Below are positions 44,206-53,788 of a DNA stretch of 64,000 bases, in pieces. The notes beneath the pieces were generated by a model, which was given only the letters and a program-made list of their open reading frames with translations, was not told the origin of the DNA and ran no database searches. The first letter of the stretch is position 1, and every line of letters begins with the position of its first letter. A program made the position numbers and the translations under genes. This DNA comes from Paracoccus spongiarum (GTDB lineage Bacteria; Pseudomonadota; Alphaproteobacteria; Rhodobacterales; Rhodobacteraceae), in the NCBI RefSeq assembly GCF_030732095.1, contig NZ_JAVAMQ010000003.1:1-64000 (forward strand), read 5' to 3'.

Positions 44206-45453
44206 TCAGGCCACCTCCCTTGCGCGGTCGCAGGCCACGCTGGCAAAGTCGCGCCCGTCCCCGAGCACCGCCTGCAGGCCGGTGAAGGCCTGCCAGCGGA
44301 TCAGGGCGACATCGACATAGGCGGGGTCCAGCTCCATCGCGAGGCAGGATCGCCCGGTGGTCTGCGCCGCGATCACGCTGGTGCCCGAGCCGCAGAACGG
44401 CTCGTAGATCGCCTGTCCGGGGCTCGAATTGTTCAGGATCGGCCGGCGCATGCAGTCGACCGGCTTCTGGGTGCCGTGCACGGTCGTTGCGTCCTGGTCG
44501 CGGCCGGGGATCTGCCACAGCGTCGTCTGCCTGCGATCGCCGGACCAGTGCCCGCTGCCACGCACCGCGTACCAGCAGGGTTCGTGCTGCCAGTGGTAAT
44601 GGCCGCGTGACAGGACCAGCCGTTCCTTCGCCCAAATAATCTGGCTGCGGATGTCGAAGCCGCTGGCGGTCAGGCTGTCGGCGACGGTGCCGGCATGCAG
44701 CGCGCCATGCCAGACATAGGCCACCTCTCCGGGAAACAGCGCCCAGGCCGCGCGCCAGTCGGCCCGGTCGTCGTTCAGCACGCGGCCGGTGCGTTTCGTC
44801 TTGGCCGCACCCGCCGCGTTGCGCCAGGCCGGGTCGTAGTTCACGCCATAGGGCGGGTCGGTGACCATCAGATGCGGCTGGATCCCGTCCAGCAGGCGGG
44901 CGACGGCGGCGGCATCGGTGGCATCGCCGCAAGCCAGCCGGTGGGCGCCAAGAAACCACAGATCGCCCGGGCGCGAGACCGGGATGGCGGGCGGCGCGGG
45001 GACCTCTTCCTCGCGCGGATCGGACGCGCCGCCGTTCAGCAGGGCGTCGATCTCGGCCGTCTCGAAGCCGAGCGAGGCGATGTCGACGCCCAGCCCGGCC
45101 AGATCGCCGGCCTCCAGCGCCAGAAGGTCGTGGTCCCATCCGGCCCGCTCGGCCAGCTTGTTGTCGGCCAGGATGTAGGCGCGCTTCCGGGCGTCGTCCA
45201 GATGCGCAAGTTCGATCACCGGCACTTCGGAAAGGCCCAGCTTGCGCGCCGCCAGCACCCGTCCATGCCCCGCGATGATGCCGTTCGCGCCATCGACCAG
45301 CACCGGGTTGTTGAAGCCGAACTCGCGGATCGACCCGGCGATCAGCGCCACCTGCGCGTCGCTGTGGGTGCGGGCGTTCCGCGCATGGGGGACCAGGGCG
45401 TCGACCGAGGTCTGCCTGATCTCCATCGCCTGCTGCTTCGCTCGCGTGCCCAT
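44206..45453 (-). CDS. Prophage ParB-domain/DNA methyltransferase fusion
   Basis: A 415-residue fusion. Residues about 10-95 form a ParB/sulfiredoxin-like domain (LVPHARNARTHSDAQVALIA, GIIAGHGRVLAARKLG). Residues 165-400 are a beta-class methyltransferase, with DPPYG near residue 202 (MVTDPPYGVNYDP) and the SAM motif EPFCGSGTSV near residue 365. Such proteins occur at the start of phage packaging clusters, where they modify phage DNA, usually adenine or N4-cytosine. A 290-bp stretch separates it from the small terminase and contains a C9G4 run. It appears intact. Confidence 0.88.
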   Translation of the reverse strand: MGTRAKQQAMEIRQTSVDALVPHARNARTHSDAQVALIAGSIREFGFNNPVLVDGANGIIAGHGRVLAARKLGLSEVPVIELAHLDDARKRAYILADNKLAERAGWDHDLLALEAGDLAGLGVDIASLGFETAEIDALLNGGASDPREEEVPAPPAIPVSRPGDLWFLGAHRLACGDATDAAAVARLLDGIQPHLMVTDPPYGVNYDPAWRNAAGAAKTKRTGRVLNDDRADWRAAWALFPGEVAYVWHGALHAGTVADSLTASGFDIRSQIIWAKERLVLSRGHYHWQHEPCWYAVRGSGHWSGDRRQTTLWQIPGRDQDATTVHGTQKPVDCMRRPILNNSSPGQAIYEPFCGSGTSVIAAQTTGRSCLAMELDPAYVDVALIRWQAFTGLQAVLGDGRDFASVACDRAREVA

Positions 45454-45717
45454 GACCCCGCCCCTGTCTTATTCCGACCAGATCGCATCCATCGGATCGA
45501 GTATATCCGAACAGCAAAATTATTATAAGACAGACAGTTAATGACAATCACCGACAGAAGGCGACGTGCTGTCGGGGGGTCCGCAAATGCTAATGCGTGC
45601 CACGTCCGGATTAGCGCAGCGGATACGTGTCATGCCGTCCTGAAATCGCGCAGGGAATACGGAGGCGACCGGCCGCTGATCATTCCTGTCCTTTGCTACA
45701 AACGATGATCTCTGTGA

Positions 45718-46965
45718 TCACCGATCGTCGTCGACCTTCCGCATGGCCCAAGGCACGGTAAACCCATGGACTACGGTGGAGAGCAGGATGACGAGCGCGA
45801 CGATTGCCCAGAGCAGGTCCTCATTCAGGAAATCGACATGCGATTGGGCGTAGCTGAGGTAATAGATCGAGCCGATTCCGCGCACGCCGTAGAGGGCTGT
45901 CACGCCACGCTCAGACGCAGTCATGTCGCTGCCCAGAAGCGCGATCAGTCCAGAGAGTGGTCGGACGAGCATAAGGAACAGAATCGCGAGAGCAATCTCG
46001 CCGAGGCTCAGTGCCTGGAACACGGCCGGCAGTGTGGTGCCGAGGGCGACCAGCAGCAGTGCGGTCAGGGCCTCCTCAAGCGCCGCCGAGAAGTCGTGAA
46101 GCCTGCCGTGATAACGGTGCCCCTCCTCGATGCGCCGCAATCGCATCCCGAGGACCGCAACGGCGATAAAGCCGTAGCCTTCGGCCAGTTCGGTCGTGCC
46201 ATAGCACAGCATGATTCCGGCCAGCGCAATCACCCCGCTGCCGGTATCGGCCAGCAGCGCCCCACGCGGGACCGAGAAGAGCACATGGCCAAGCAGACGC
46301 GCACCCACCCAGCCCATTAACACTCCGACACCGATCCGGTATCCGAGATCCACGGTGAGCCAGTCGGCGAGCCACGCGCCGGGATCCGGTCCCTGCAGGG
46401 CGACGGCGATGGCAAGATAGACGAACGGGAAAGCGAGCCCATCGTTAAGTCCGGCTTCGGTGGTGAGCGTGAACCGGACAGCGTTCTCGCGCCCTTCGTG
46501 AGGCGGTCCGACCTGCACATCGGCGGCCAGAACCGGATCGGTGGGTGCCAAGACCGCGCCCAGCAACAGGGCGCCGGCGAAGGTGAGCCCCGACAGAAGC
46601 GTCCCCAGCAACGCAGTCATGGCGATTGTCAGCGGCATCGCGATGGCGAGAAGTCGGATCGTGGGCCACCACTTCTGCAGGGGACCGAGGCGGTCGATCC
46701 GCATGCCAGCCCCGAACAATGCGATGATGACGGCAAGTTCGCTCACAATCTCCCAGATCCGCGGCGTCAATCTCGGATCCACCGGGTTCGTGAATGTCGG
46801 CAGCGCGAAGGACGCCATTGCGCCCAGAAGGATCATCAGCGGAGCGGCAGTCGGCTCCTCGCGAGACAGAAGCCGGGGCAGCCAAAACGCCAGGATAACG
46901 ATCGCGCCGGCGCCAGCCATAAGCTGGTGATAGGTCGCGAAGGTGAAAAAGCCGTCGCTAGTCAC
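45718..46965 (-). CDS. Cation:proton antiporter, CPA1/NhaP type
   Basis: A roughly 415-residue membrane protein with 12-13 hydrophobic segments. Key residues lie in GAVLAPTDPVLAADVQVG (the TDP motif) and TEAGLNDGLAFPFVYL (the ND acidic pair of the CPA1 ion site). The start is uncertain. GTG 46965 gives VTSDGFFTFATYHQLMAGAG. The frame extends to 47136, but that addition is not like a membrane protein N-terminus. It is flanked by non-coding DNA and stands alone. It is likely a Na+ or K+/H+ exchanger for pH and salt balance. Confidence 0.85.
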   Translation of the reverse strand: MTSDGFFTFATYHQLMAGAGAIVILAFWLPRLLSREEPTAAPLMILLGAMASFALPTFTNPVDPRLTPRIWEIVSELAVIIALFGAGMRIDRLGPLQKWWPTIRLLAIAMPLTIAMTALLGTLLSGLTFAGALLLGAVLAPTDPVLAADVQVGPPHEGRENAVRFTLTTEAGLNDGLAFPFVYLAIAVALQGPDPGAWLADWLTVDLGYRIGVGVLMGWVGARLLGHVLFSVPRGALLADTGSGVIALAGIMLCYGTTELAEGYGFIAVAVLGMRLRRIEEGHRYHGRLHDFSAALEEALTALLLVALGTTLPAVFQALSLGEIALAILFLMLVRPLSGLIALLGSDMTASERGVTALYGVRGIGSIYYLSYAQSHVDFLNEDLLWAIVALVILLSTVVHGFTVPWAMRKVDDDR

Positions 46966-47731
46966 CTCGCGGGACTCGACGACCGGGTCGGGTCTCGGAG
47001 CGATCGAGCCGAGTGGCGCTGCGGCCCAGATGTGAACGGCGTCAGGAGCTTCATGATCACGAAAGGCCTTCGGCTCCGCTTTAGTTCCGAAAGTGACGCG
47101 GGAGGCAGCAGACCGCGGAACCTCAAGGTCGATCAAGGGTCGCGCCTCGCGCGCGTGTCTCTGTAACTTCTGGAACCAGGACCCTGTCGGTTGGTGAGCC
47201 CTTGAGTGACGGCATAGGACGACCAGCCCCGGCGATTGCCGAAGCCGGTCCCCGCTGCCGTCAGCTGTCCGTGTCGGCCGGAGCCGCCCCGTCGCTCAGG
47301 CCCCCGAGATCGCGCAGGCCCTGCGTCTCGAGGTCGGCCGCTACGTTCGACACCGGGCCTGGTGCCGGGGGACGCGCTTCGGCCTTTCGGACTGCGCATG
47401 GCATCTGTCCCCGCCCCGTGGTCTGCCATCCCGGCCCTCGGCGCCACGGTCATGAAACCCTCCGCCGAACCGGATCACGCCCGCAAAGATCGCGTGACCG
47501 TGATGTCTTCAATCATAAACGGGCGTGTAAGTTATTGATAGAAAGTCATTTCATGACAATCGACGACAAATGACGACAGCAGCTCCCTCGGTGCGGCGAA
47601 GCTGCCAATCGGGATCCGAATCAGATCGCCCGTCCGGCGACGACAGGAACGGTCCCTGACGCAAGGCAGGGCGAGGGGCCGGGGCCAGGCCACCTGACCG
47701 TCATCGAAACTTCACTGGACTTTTTCGTTGC
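46966..47731. other. Non-coding gap before the arsenic operon
   Basis: About 770 bp in which I see no gene with family features. Frames here are GC-driven. At 47553-47577 there is a sequence beginning ATGACAATC that partly matches 45541-45565. The antiporter lies between the two copies. The last 40 bp hold the arsR promoter. Confidence 0.5.
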
Positions 47732-47755
47732 TTCCGATATTCCGGAATAATGGAA
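47732..47755 (+). promoter_or_regulatory. ArsR operator overlapping the start codon
   Basis: A 24-bp imperfect dyad (TTCCGATATT / CCGG / AATAATGGAA) with a perfect ATTCCGGAAT centre. GATATT at 47736-47741 could be the -10 box, placing the transcript start at about 47748, next to the ATG at 47750. Repression by ArsR and a leaderless or near-leaderless mRNA are likely. Confidence 0.55.
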
Positions 47756-48571
47756 GCAAATAATGCCGCCAGAGCCTTCACCTGTCTCGGCCATCCGGGC
47801 CGCCTTGCCGTCTTCCGGCTGCTGATGCGCTTCGCCCCGCGCGGGGTGCGGCCGACCGAGATCGCCGAGGCGCTGGCGCTGAAGCCGAACACCCTCTCGC
47901 ATCACCTATCGGACCTGACCGGCTGCGGGCTGGCCCGGGTCATGCGCGAGGGACGCTCGCTCCTCTACTCGGTCGATCTGGACCGGACCGAGGCGCTCAT
48001 CACCTATCTGGCGCTAGATCTGGGACGGGCGCGGCCCGACCTTCTGGCGCCGCTCACCCCGGAGAGACCCATGTCGGAAAGTTTCAACGTCCTCTTCATC
48101 TGCTCGGGCAACTCTGCCCGCTCGATCTTCGCCGAGGCCGCGCTTCGCGACTTGGGCGGCGCACGCTTCAACGCCTATTCGGCCGGCACCCGGCCCGGCA
48201 CGCAGTTGAACCCCTTCGCGCTGGAAGTGCTGGAGCGGAACGGCCACGACACCGCACCCCTGCGCTCGAAGCACCTGTCCGAGTTCCAGGCCGAGGACGC
48301 CCCGCGCATGGATTTCGTCTTCACTGTCTGCGACACGGCGGCGGCCGAGGAATGCCCGCCCTGGCCGGGCCAGCCGATCACTGGCCATTGGGGCCTGCCC
48401 GACCCAGTCAAGGCCCAAGGAACCGATGCCGAGAAGGCGCTGGTCTTCGCTCAGACCTATGGTGCGCTCTGCCGCCGGATCGAGGCCTTCGTGGCGCTGC
48501 CCATGGCCAGTCTCGACCGCATCTCGCTGCAGAACCGCGTCGATGCGATCGACGCCGAAGCGAAGGACTGA
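47750..48571 (+). CDS. ArsR repressor fused to arsenate reductase
   Basis: A 273-residue fusion. Residues 1-100 form an ArsR winged helix (FTCLGHPGRLAVFRLLMRFA, then IAEALALKPNTLSHHLSDL). It lacks the classic ELCVCDL metal site, so arsenite may be sensed elsewhere. Residues 110-260 are a low-molecular-weight phosphatase-type arsenate reductase, with the CSGNSARS active loop near residue 121 and FTVCDTAAAEECPPWPG carrying further Cys residues. It reduces or binds arsenate and controls its own operon. A 3-bp gap leads to the GAPDH gene. Confidence 0.88.
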   Translation: MEANNAARAFTCLGHPGRLAVFRLLMRFAPRGVRPTEIAEALALKPNTLSHHLSDLTGCGLARVMREGRSLLYSVDLDRTEALITYLALDLGRARPDLLAPLTPERPMSESFNVLFICSGNSARSIFAEAALRDLGGARFNAYSAGTRPGTQLNPFALEVLERNGHDTAPLRSKHLSEFQAEDAPRMDFVFTVCDTAAAEECPPWPGQPITGHWGLPDPVKAQGTDAEKALVFAQTYGALCRRIEAFVALPMASLDRISLQNRVDAIDAEAKD

Positions 48572-48574
48572 CCC

Positions 48575-49579
48575 ATGACCCGCATCGCAGTGAACGGCCT
48601 GGGCCGCATCGGCAAGCTGGCGCTGCGGCGCCTGATCGACGAAGGCATGGGCGCGCAAATCGTCCTGCTGAACGACGTCGAGGGGGATGCCGACCAGCAC
48701 GCCCTGCTGATGGAGTTCGACAGCGTCCATGGCCGCTGGCCAGTTCCGGTGGCCGCCGATGGCGATGCGCTAGTGCTGGACGGCCACCGCATCCCGCTGA
48801 GCCGCGAGAATACCATCGAGGCGCTGCCGCTGGAGGGAGTCGGTCTGGTCATCGACGCGACGGGCGCCTTCAAGACCGAAGCGAAGATCGCGCCCTATTT
48901 CGCCGCCGGCGTGCAGAAGGTCGTCGTCAGCGCCCCGGTCAAGGACGGGGACGCGCTGAACCTCGTGTACGGGATCAACCACGATCTCTATGACGGCAGC
49001 CAGCGCATCGTGACGGCGGCGTCCTGCACGACCAATTGCCTCGCGCCGGTTGTGAAGGTCATCCATGAAGCCTTGGGCATCCGCCACGGCTCCATCACCA
49101 CGATCCATGACGTCACGAACACACAGACCATCGTGGACCGACCGGCCAAGGACATGCGCCGGGCGCGCTCGGCGCTGGCAAACCTGATCCCGACGACCAC
49201 CGGCAGCGCCACCGCCATCACGCTGATCTATCCCGACCTGGCGGGCCGGCTGAACGGCCATGCCGTGCGCGTGCCGCTGCTCAACGCCTCGCTGACGGAC
49301 TGCGTCTTCGAGGTCGAACACGAGACTACCGTCGAGGAGGTGAACAGTCTCCTGAAGGCCGCTGCCGAGGGTCCGCTGAAGGGTATCCTCGGCTACGAGA
49401 CTCGGCCTCTAGTCTCGACTGATTACATCAACGACCCGCACAGCGGGATCGTGGATGCGGGCTCGACCATGGTTGTCAACGGCACGCAGGTGAAGATCTA
49501 CGCCTGGTATGACAACGAATGGGGCTATGCCTGCCGGATGGTGGACATCGCTCGGATGGTCGCGGAGCGCATGGCATGA
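48575..49579 (+). CDS. ArsJ-associated glyceraldehyde-3-phosphate dehydrogenase
   Basis: A 334-residue GAPDH: NAD-binding [15 protein letters not shown] at the start, catalytic SCTTNCLAP near residue 149, and the terminal [12 protein letters not shown]. Placed between arsRC and arsJ, it makes 1-arseno-3-phosphoglycerate from arsenate and G3P, which ArsJ then exports. It is therefore a resistance enzyme, not the glycolytic housekeeping copy. The stop overlaps the arsJ start (ATGA). Confidence 0.92.
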   Translation: MTRIAVNGLGRIGKLALRRLIDEGMGAQIVLLNDVEGDADQHALLMEFDSVHGRWPVPVAADGDALVLDGHRIPLSRENTIEALPLEGVGLVIDATGAFKTEAKIAPYFAAGVQKVVVSAPVKDGDALNLVYGINHDLYDGSQRIVTAASCTTNCLAPVVKVIHEALGIRHGSITTIHDVTNTQTIVDRPAKDMRRARSALANLIPTTTGSATAITLIYPDLAGRLNGHAVRVPLLNASLTDCVFEVEHETTVEEVNSLLKAAAEGPLKGILGYETRPLVSTDYINDPHSGIVDAGSTMVVNGTQVKIYAWYDNEWGYACRMVDIARMVAERMA

Positions 49580-50814
49580 ACGGGCTGCGCGCCTATGCGG
49601 CGGTGACGGCGTCCTATTGGGCCTTCATGCTGTCGGACGGCGCGTTGCGGATGCTCGTTTTGCTGCACTTCAACGGCCTTGGTTTCTCACCTGTGCAGCT
49701 CGCCTACCTGTTCCTACTCTACGAGATTGCGGGGATCGTGACGAACCTCGCTGCCGGCTGGCTGGCCGCGCGTTTCGGACTGGCCGCGACGCTTTACGCC
49801 GGGCTCGGCATCCAGATCGCGGCGCTGGCCGCGCTGGCGCAGCTGGACCCCGGCTGGAGCGTCGGCGCCTCGGTGATCTTTGTGATGGCGGTGCAGGGGG
49901 CCTCGGGCGTGGCCAAGGATCTTGCGAAGATGTCGTCGAAATCGGCGGTCAAGGTGCTGGCGCCTCCGGATGGCGGGCTCTTCCGATGGGTCGCGGCGCT
50001 GACCGGCTCCAAGAATGCCGTGAAGGGGCTGGGCTTCTTCCTCGGCGCGGCCCTGCTGGCGCTGGCGGGTTTCCAGGCGGCGACCTGGGGCATGGCGGCG
50101 GTGCTGGCGGTGATCCTGCTGGCCGTGGCGCTGTTCCTACCGCCGGGGCTGCCGGGGCGGATGAAGGGTTCGGACCGCTGGTCCGGCTGGCGCTCGGGCG
50201 ACCCGCGCGTGAACCGGCTGTCCCTCGCGCGAATGTTTCTCTTCGGCACACGCGACGTGTGGTTTGTCGTCGGCATCCCGATTTACTTCCAGGCGGTCCT
50301 GTCGGACGGCACCGCCGAGGGCCGACGCGAGGCCTTCTTTCTCGTCGGCGGCTTCATGGCGGCCTGGATCATCCTCTACGGCGCGGTGCAGGCCGCTGCC
50401 CCGCGCCTTCTGGGCGGCGCCAACCGACCCGAGGCTTTGGTGACGCGCGACGCGATCCGTTGGGCTGGGCTACTGGTGCCGATCCCCTTCGCACTGGCGC
50501 TTGCGGTGATGGTCGCGGGCGATCCGGCGCCTTGGCTTACCGCCCTGCTGGTCCTCGGGCTTCTGGCCTTCGGCTATGTCTTCGCGATCAACTCCTCGGT
50601 CCATTCCTACCTGATCCTGGCCTTCGGACAGGCCGAGCGGATCACGCGCGATGTTGGCTTCTACTACATGGCCAATGCGGCGGGGCGGCTGATGGGCACG
50701 CTGCTGTCGGGGATCAGCTATCAGCTGGGCGGGCTGGCGCTGTGCCTTGCGACCGCGGGCGCTATGGCGGCGGCCAGCTGGTGGGCCGTGCAACGGGTGG
50801 AGCCGCCTGCGTAA
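49576..50814 (+). CDS. arsJ: Organoarsenical efflux transporter ArsJ
   Basis: A 412-residue major facilitator with about 12 membrane helices. The N-terminus ([20 protein letters not shown], then [16 protein letters not shown]) and [20 protein letters not shown] are typical of ArsJ. It extrudes 1-arseno-3-phosphoglycerate made by the upstream GAPDH. The ATG lies inside the GAPDH stop. The operon arsRC-gapdh-arsJ is complete for arsenate resistance without arsB or acr3. Confidence 0.92.
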   Translation: MNGLRAYAAVTASYWAFMLSDGALRMLVLLHFNGLGFSPVQLAYLFLLYEIAGIVTNLAAGWLAARFGLAATLYAGLGIQIAALAALAQLDPGWSVGASVIFVMAVQGASGVAKDLAKMSSKSAVKVLAPPDGGLFRWVAALTGSKNAVKGLGFFLGAALLALAGFQAATWGMAAVLAVILLAVALFLPPGLPGRMKGSDRWSGWRSGDPRVNRLSLARMFLFGTRDVWFVVGIPIYFQAVLSDGTAEGRREAFFLVGGFMAAWIILYGAVQAAAPRLLGGANRPEALVTRDAIRWAGLLVPIPFALALAVMVAGDPAPWLTALLVLGLLAFGYVFAINSSVHSYLILAFGQAERITRDVGFYYMANAAGRLMGTLLSGISYQLGGLALCLATAGAMAAASWWAVQRVEPPA

Positions 50815-51157
50815 CGCCGAACAATCTGGCGCTCCCTCCAGCATCTCGGCAACCCCAGGTCGAAATAACTGCAGCTGCAGCGAAGGTCTGCTTGGTCCCG
50901 CACAGCGATCCTACCGAATCTTGAAATGCTGCGACAATCGGGAATGTCTGCTCTGGTGAGGCTGCGCCGCAGCGCTACGGATGCTGACCGGCGGCTCTGG
51001 CGCGGCTGCTCACGCCCGCTCGGCATCGCTGGCAGGTCGGCTGACAGTTGTTGATCGGTTCTTGTCGGGTGTCCGCCAGCGGAGCGCGGGGGCGGAGGCA
51101 TCGTGTTGCGCGGTTGCGCGGGTACGCGCGGGGTGCCTGCGGATCCTTTAGCAAGCC
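50815..51157. other. Gap with a DUF559-like remnant
   Basis: No complete gene. At 50944-51006 the plus strand reads MSALVRLRRSATDADRRLWR, which resembles the start of DUF559 (Vsr-like) endonuclease proteins, then stops. The rest is unassigned. This is a border between the arsenic operon and a truncated peptidase gene. Confidence 0.45.
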
Positions 51158-51721
51158 ATGACGCGCCCGCCGGCATTGTCCGTCGCGATTGACAGCGCCG
51201 GACGATTTGCAACAGGTCCCCTTGCGGTCTCCACGAGGGGAATAGCCTCGCTGGATGACGAGACCGTGCGCGCGAACCGCATTCTCGAGCGGCTCGACGA
51301 GCTCAGCCACTATCGCTTGGCCCTTGAATCGCTGCCGCTCGCCATGCCGGTCCAGGACGCCTTCCGGTACACCTCGCCCTTTGGCCGGCGCTGGGGGCAA
51401 ATGCACAAAGGGGTCGACATGGCAGGGCCTGTCGGCACCCCCGTCTACGCCACGGCCGACGGGGTCGTCACCTTCGCCGGCTGGCAGAACGGCTACGGGC
51501 GGATCATCATCGTTCGCCACCCCTTCGGTCTGGAGACCCGCTACCCGCACCTCAACGCCATCCGCGTCGAGGTGGGCCAGGAAGTTGCGCGCGGCGAGCG
51601 GGTCGGCGACATGGGTAACTCGGGCCGCTCCACGGGATCCCACCTCCACTACGAGGTGCGCGTGAACGGTGAAGCGGTCGATCCGATGGGCTACATTCGC
51701 GCCGGCCGGGACCTCCTCTGA
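51158..51721 (+). pseudogene. M23-family peptidoglycan peptidase, N-terminally truncated
   Basis: 187 codons match the C-terminal part of M23/LytM endopeptidases of Rhodobacterales. The zinc site is seen in HKGVDMAGPVGTPVYA (H-x3-D) and GSHLHYEVRVNG (H-x-H), so the catalytic domain is complete. The membrane anchor and coiled coil, normally 200 or more residues upstream, are missing and there is no signal peptide. An internal Met starts the frame only by chance. The product would stay in the cytoplasm. Confidence 0.75.
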
Positions 51722-52180
51722 GCGCGCCCGCGCGCGCCGGTAGCCGGGCTCTTGCTACGTCAGTGAGGCGAAGGGGCGTCGAACTGCACGTAGAGGTGCT
51801 CGACGATCTCGAACTGAAGGTCATGGAACTTGCTTGGGCCCGGTTCGCGGCATGACGCGGGAACTGCACTGCCTGCAGTACGGCGAGCCCGAAATCCAGT
51901 ACGAGATTGTCCGCCGCCCGAGGAAGACACTGGAGATCGCTGGTGAGCCTGCTGCGACAACGTCGATCCGATCATGACCGAAGGTCATGCGCTCGTCCGC
52001 CGGCCGCCGTGCGATCTTGCGCGCGCGAAGGCGCTGAGGGCGAGGCTGCCCGAGAGGATTCGGCAGACAATCTGGGCGCCGGTCAAGCGCGTTGGCCCAG
52101 ATAAGCAATGGTGACCCGCCGGTCGCGGGACGCGGGGCTGATATGGGCGTGGCCGTGATCGTGAGGCATCGTCTTCTCTC
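51722..52180. other. Gap with a YgjP-like N-terminal remnant
   Basis: No complete gene in 459 bp. The plus-strand frame 51852-51977 (CLQYGEPEIQYEIVRRPRKT and on) resembles the N-terminus of YgjP/M48-like metalloproteins, and then the similarity ends. The remainder to 52180 is unassigned. Together with the M23 fragment this is a stretch of broken chromosomal-type genes. Confidence 0.45.
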
Positions 52181-52801
52181 TCAGGTCTCGGCGTCACCTT
52201 GATGGACCGCCTTGTGGTGCTCGCCATGCGCGTCGCGCAGGATTCCGATGCCGCCCCAAGCGGCGACGCCGGCGACGGCGATACCGACCACCAGATCGGG
52301 CCAATTGCTGCCCAGCCACCAGACGAGACCGCCTGCGACGAGAATTCCGCCGTTTGAAATGAAGTCGTTGATACTGAAGGTGTTGGCCGCTCTGACATTC
52401 ACGTCCGGATCCTCGAGTCGACCAAGAAGCCGGATGCAGACGCCATTCACGACCGCGGCAATGAGCGCCATGGAAATCATGAGCGGGCCGAGCGGCTCGG
52501 AACCGGTGTAGTAGCGACGAACAGCATCGATCAGGATGCCAACCGCCAGAATCAGCAGCAGGCCCCCCGACAAGTTCGCGGCCCAACGCTTCCATTTGTC
52601 CGAACGAGACAGCGCGAAAAGGCTGATGGCGTAGACGAAGCTGTCGGAGGTGTTGTCCAGACCGTTGGCGATCAGCGCACTGGAGTCGCCCAGTGCGCCG
52701 GTCGCGAAGAAGCCGAACGCAATGGCAACATTCAGCAGCAGAACCGTCCAGAGCGTACGGCGCTGACGTTCATCCGGATCCTTTGACAGTTTTCTGGACA
52801 T
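52181..52801 (-). CDS. Cation efflux (CDF-type) transporter
   Basis: A 206-residue cation diffusion facilitator membrane domain. Helices include LWTVLLLNVAIAFGFFATGA, SSALIANGLDNTSDSFVYAI (the D-x3-D metal site) and AANTFSINDFISNGGILVAG (the second acidic site, N-D). The cytoplasmic C-terminal domain found in larger CDFs is missing, as in short members next to merR genes. ATG 52801 (MSRKLSKDPDERQRR) is chosen over the longer frame. It likely exports Zn, Cd or Pb with the adjacent ATPase. Confidence 0.85.
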   Translation of the reverse strand: MSRKLSKDPDERQRRTLWTVLLLNVAIAFGFFATGALGDSSALIANGLDNTSDSFVYAISLFALSRSDKWKRWAANLSGGLLLILAVGILIDAVRRYYTGSEPLGPLMISMALIAAVVNGVCIRLLGRLEDPDVNVRAANTFSINDFISNGGILVAGGLVWWLGSNWPDLVVGIAVAGVAAWGGIGILRDAHGEHHKAVHQGDAET

Positions 52802-52974
52802 CAGGTTCGCCTCCGTTCGTACTGGCCGGCGGATCAAGGCGGCTCCATCCACCCTGCAGGCGCAAACCACTCGATCCTCGCCGGAAAAGGGTAGCCCTTT
52901 GCCCAAGAATCGGTCGAGAGACAGTTTTGGTTCCTCTGGTCCCCAGAAGTTCGAGGGCGGCGCGTGGATTTATG

Positions 52975-53266
52975 CCCAGCGCTGCGCGGGCCGGGCGGGT
53001 TCACGGCAGCGCCCGCAAGGCAGACGCGGCCGCCTGTCACGTCCGGGCGATCGGGTCGCTCGGCCAGCCACGTCCAGAGGATCGACGCCACGATGCAGAC
53101 GCTTCGGAGTCGATCTGCGCCAGGAACCGGCCGAAGGCGATCAGGCTCGCCACGCCCGGCCCGAGCGAAGCCGCGGAGGCGCCGAGGCGCCACAATGGCG
53201 AAACAGCCCGCGATCTCGCGCCAAAGCCGCGGCGGCATAGATCGTCAAGGTCGGCAGCGCCGTCAT
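52975..53266 (-). pseudogene. ynfA: YnfA-family membrane protein, multiply frameshifted
   Basis: Pieces of a YnfA protein appear in three frames on the minus strand. First comes MTALPTLTIYAAAALA from ATG 53266. Next is EIAGCFAIVAP in another frame. Third is LGPGVASLIAFGRFLAQIDS in yet another, and finally VCIVASILWTWLAERPDRPD and VCLAGAAV. At least three frame changes and a small deletion break the roughly 108-residue protein. Its ATG overlaps the merR stop (ATGA), showing it was once co-translated with the regulator. It is inactive now. Confidence 0.7.
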
Positions 53267-53700
53267 TCAGCCGCCGCCGTCGGCACGTCGTGGTCATGTG
53301 CGCAGTGGGAATGGTCGCTCAGCGACTCGATTACGCGGCAGTCGGCGATGGTCCCTTGTGCGCATTGCCGGATCATCCGCTCCAGCTCGGCTTCCAGCGC
53401 CGTCAGCTGCGCGATCCGGGCCTTCACCGCAGCGAGTTGCTCCTTCGCGATGATGTCGGCGGCTGCGCAGGATTGGTCGGGCTGGTCGGAGAGGCTCAGA
53501 AGGTCGCGGATGGCGTCCAGCGGAAACCCGAGTTCGCGCGCGTGGCGAATGAAAGCCAGCCGATCCTGTGCGGACTTTCCGTATAGACGCTGGTTGCCGG
53601 CGCTGCGCTCCGGCTCGGGCAGGAGGCCGATCTGCTCGTAGTAGCGGATGGTCGGCACCTTCACCCCGGCCGCCTCACCCAGTTTTCCGATGGTGAGCAT
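53263..53700 (-). CDS. MerR-family Pb/Cd/Zn-responsive regulator
   Basis: A 145-residue MerR-family regulator: MLTIGKLGEAAGVKVPTIRYYEQIGLLPEPERS-type HTH, a long dimerisation helix, and cysteines at about 78 and in CAQGTIADC near residue 115 (C-x7-C), plus a His/Cys tail (HSHCAHDHD). This pattern is that of PbrR/CadR/ZntR proteins. It is divergent from the P-type ATPase and co-oriented with the broken ynfA and the CDF gene. It should twist the shared promoter when metal binds. Confidence 0.88.
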   Translation of the reverse strand: MLTIGKLGEAAGVKVPTIRYYEQIGLLPEPERSAGNQRLYGKSAQDRLAFIRHARELGFPLDAIRDLLSLSDQPDQSCAAADIIAKEQLAAVKARIAQLTALEAELERMIRQCAQGTIADCRVIESLSDHSHCAHDHDVPTAAAE

Positions 53701-53711
53701 CAGATTCCCTC

Positions 53712-53742
53712 TTGAAGCTACAATAGCTAGAGACATTAAGTT
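53712..53742 (+). promoter_or_regulatory. MerR-type promoter with 19-bp spacer
   Basis: TTGAAG at 53712-53717 and TAAGTT at 53737-53742 are 19 bp apart. That over-long spacing is what MerR regulators correct. AGCT repeats lie symmetrically inside the spacer. It faces the P-type ATPase start at 53789. Confidence 0.5.
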
Positions 53743-53788
53743 CCCGATTCGATGAAGGCAACTGCCCGATCGGGGCGAAGGAAAGACG

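Noticed and set aside
47202..47573. Coding frame in the gap upstream of the arsenic operon
   Set aside because: No start signal, no family features, and the frame runs across a likely intergenic region with low-complexity Pro/Arg codons.
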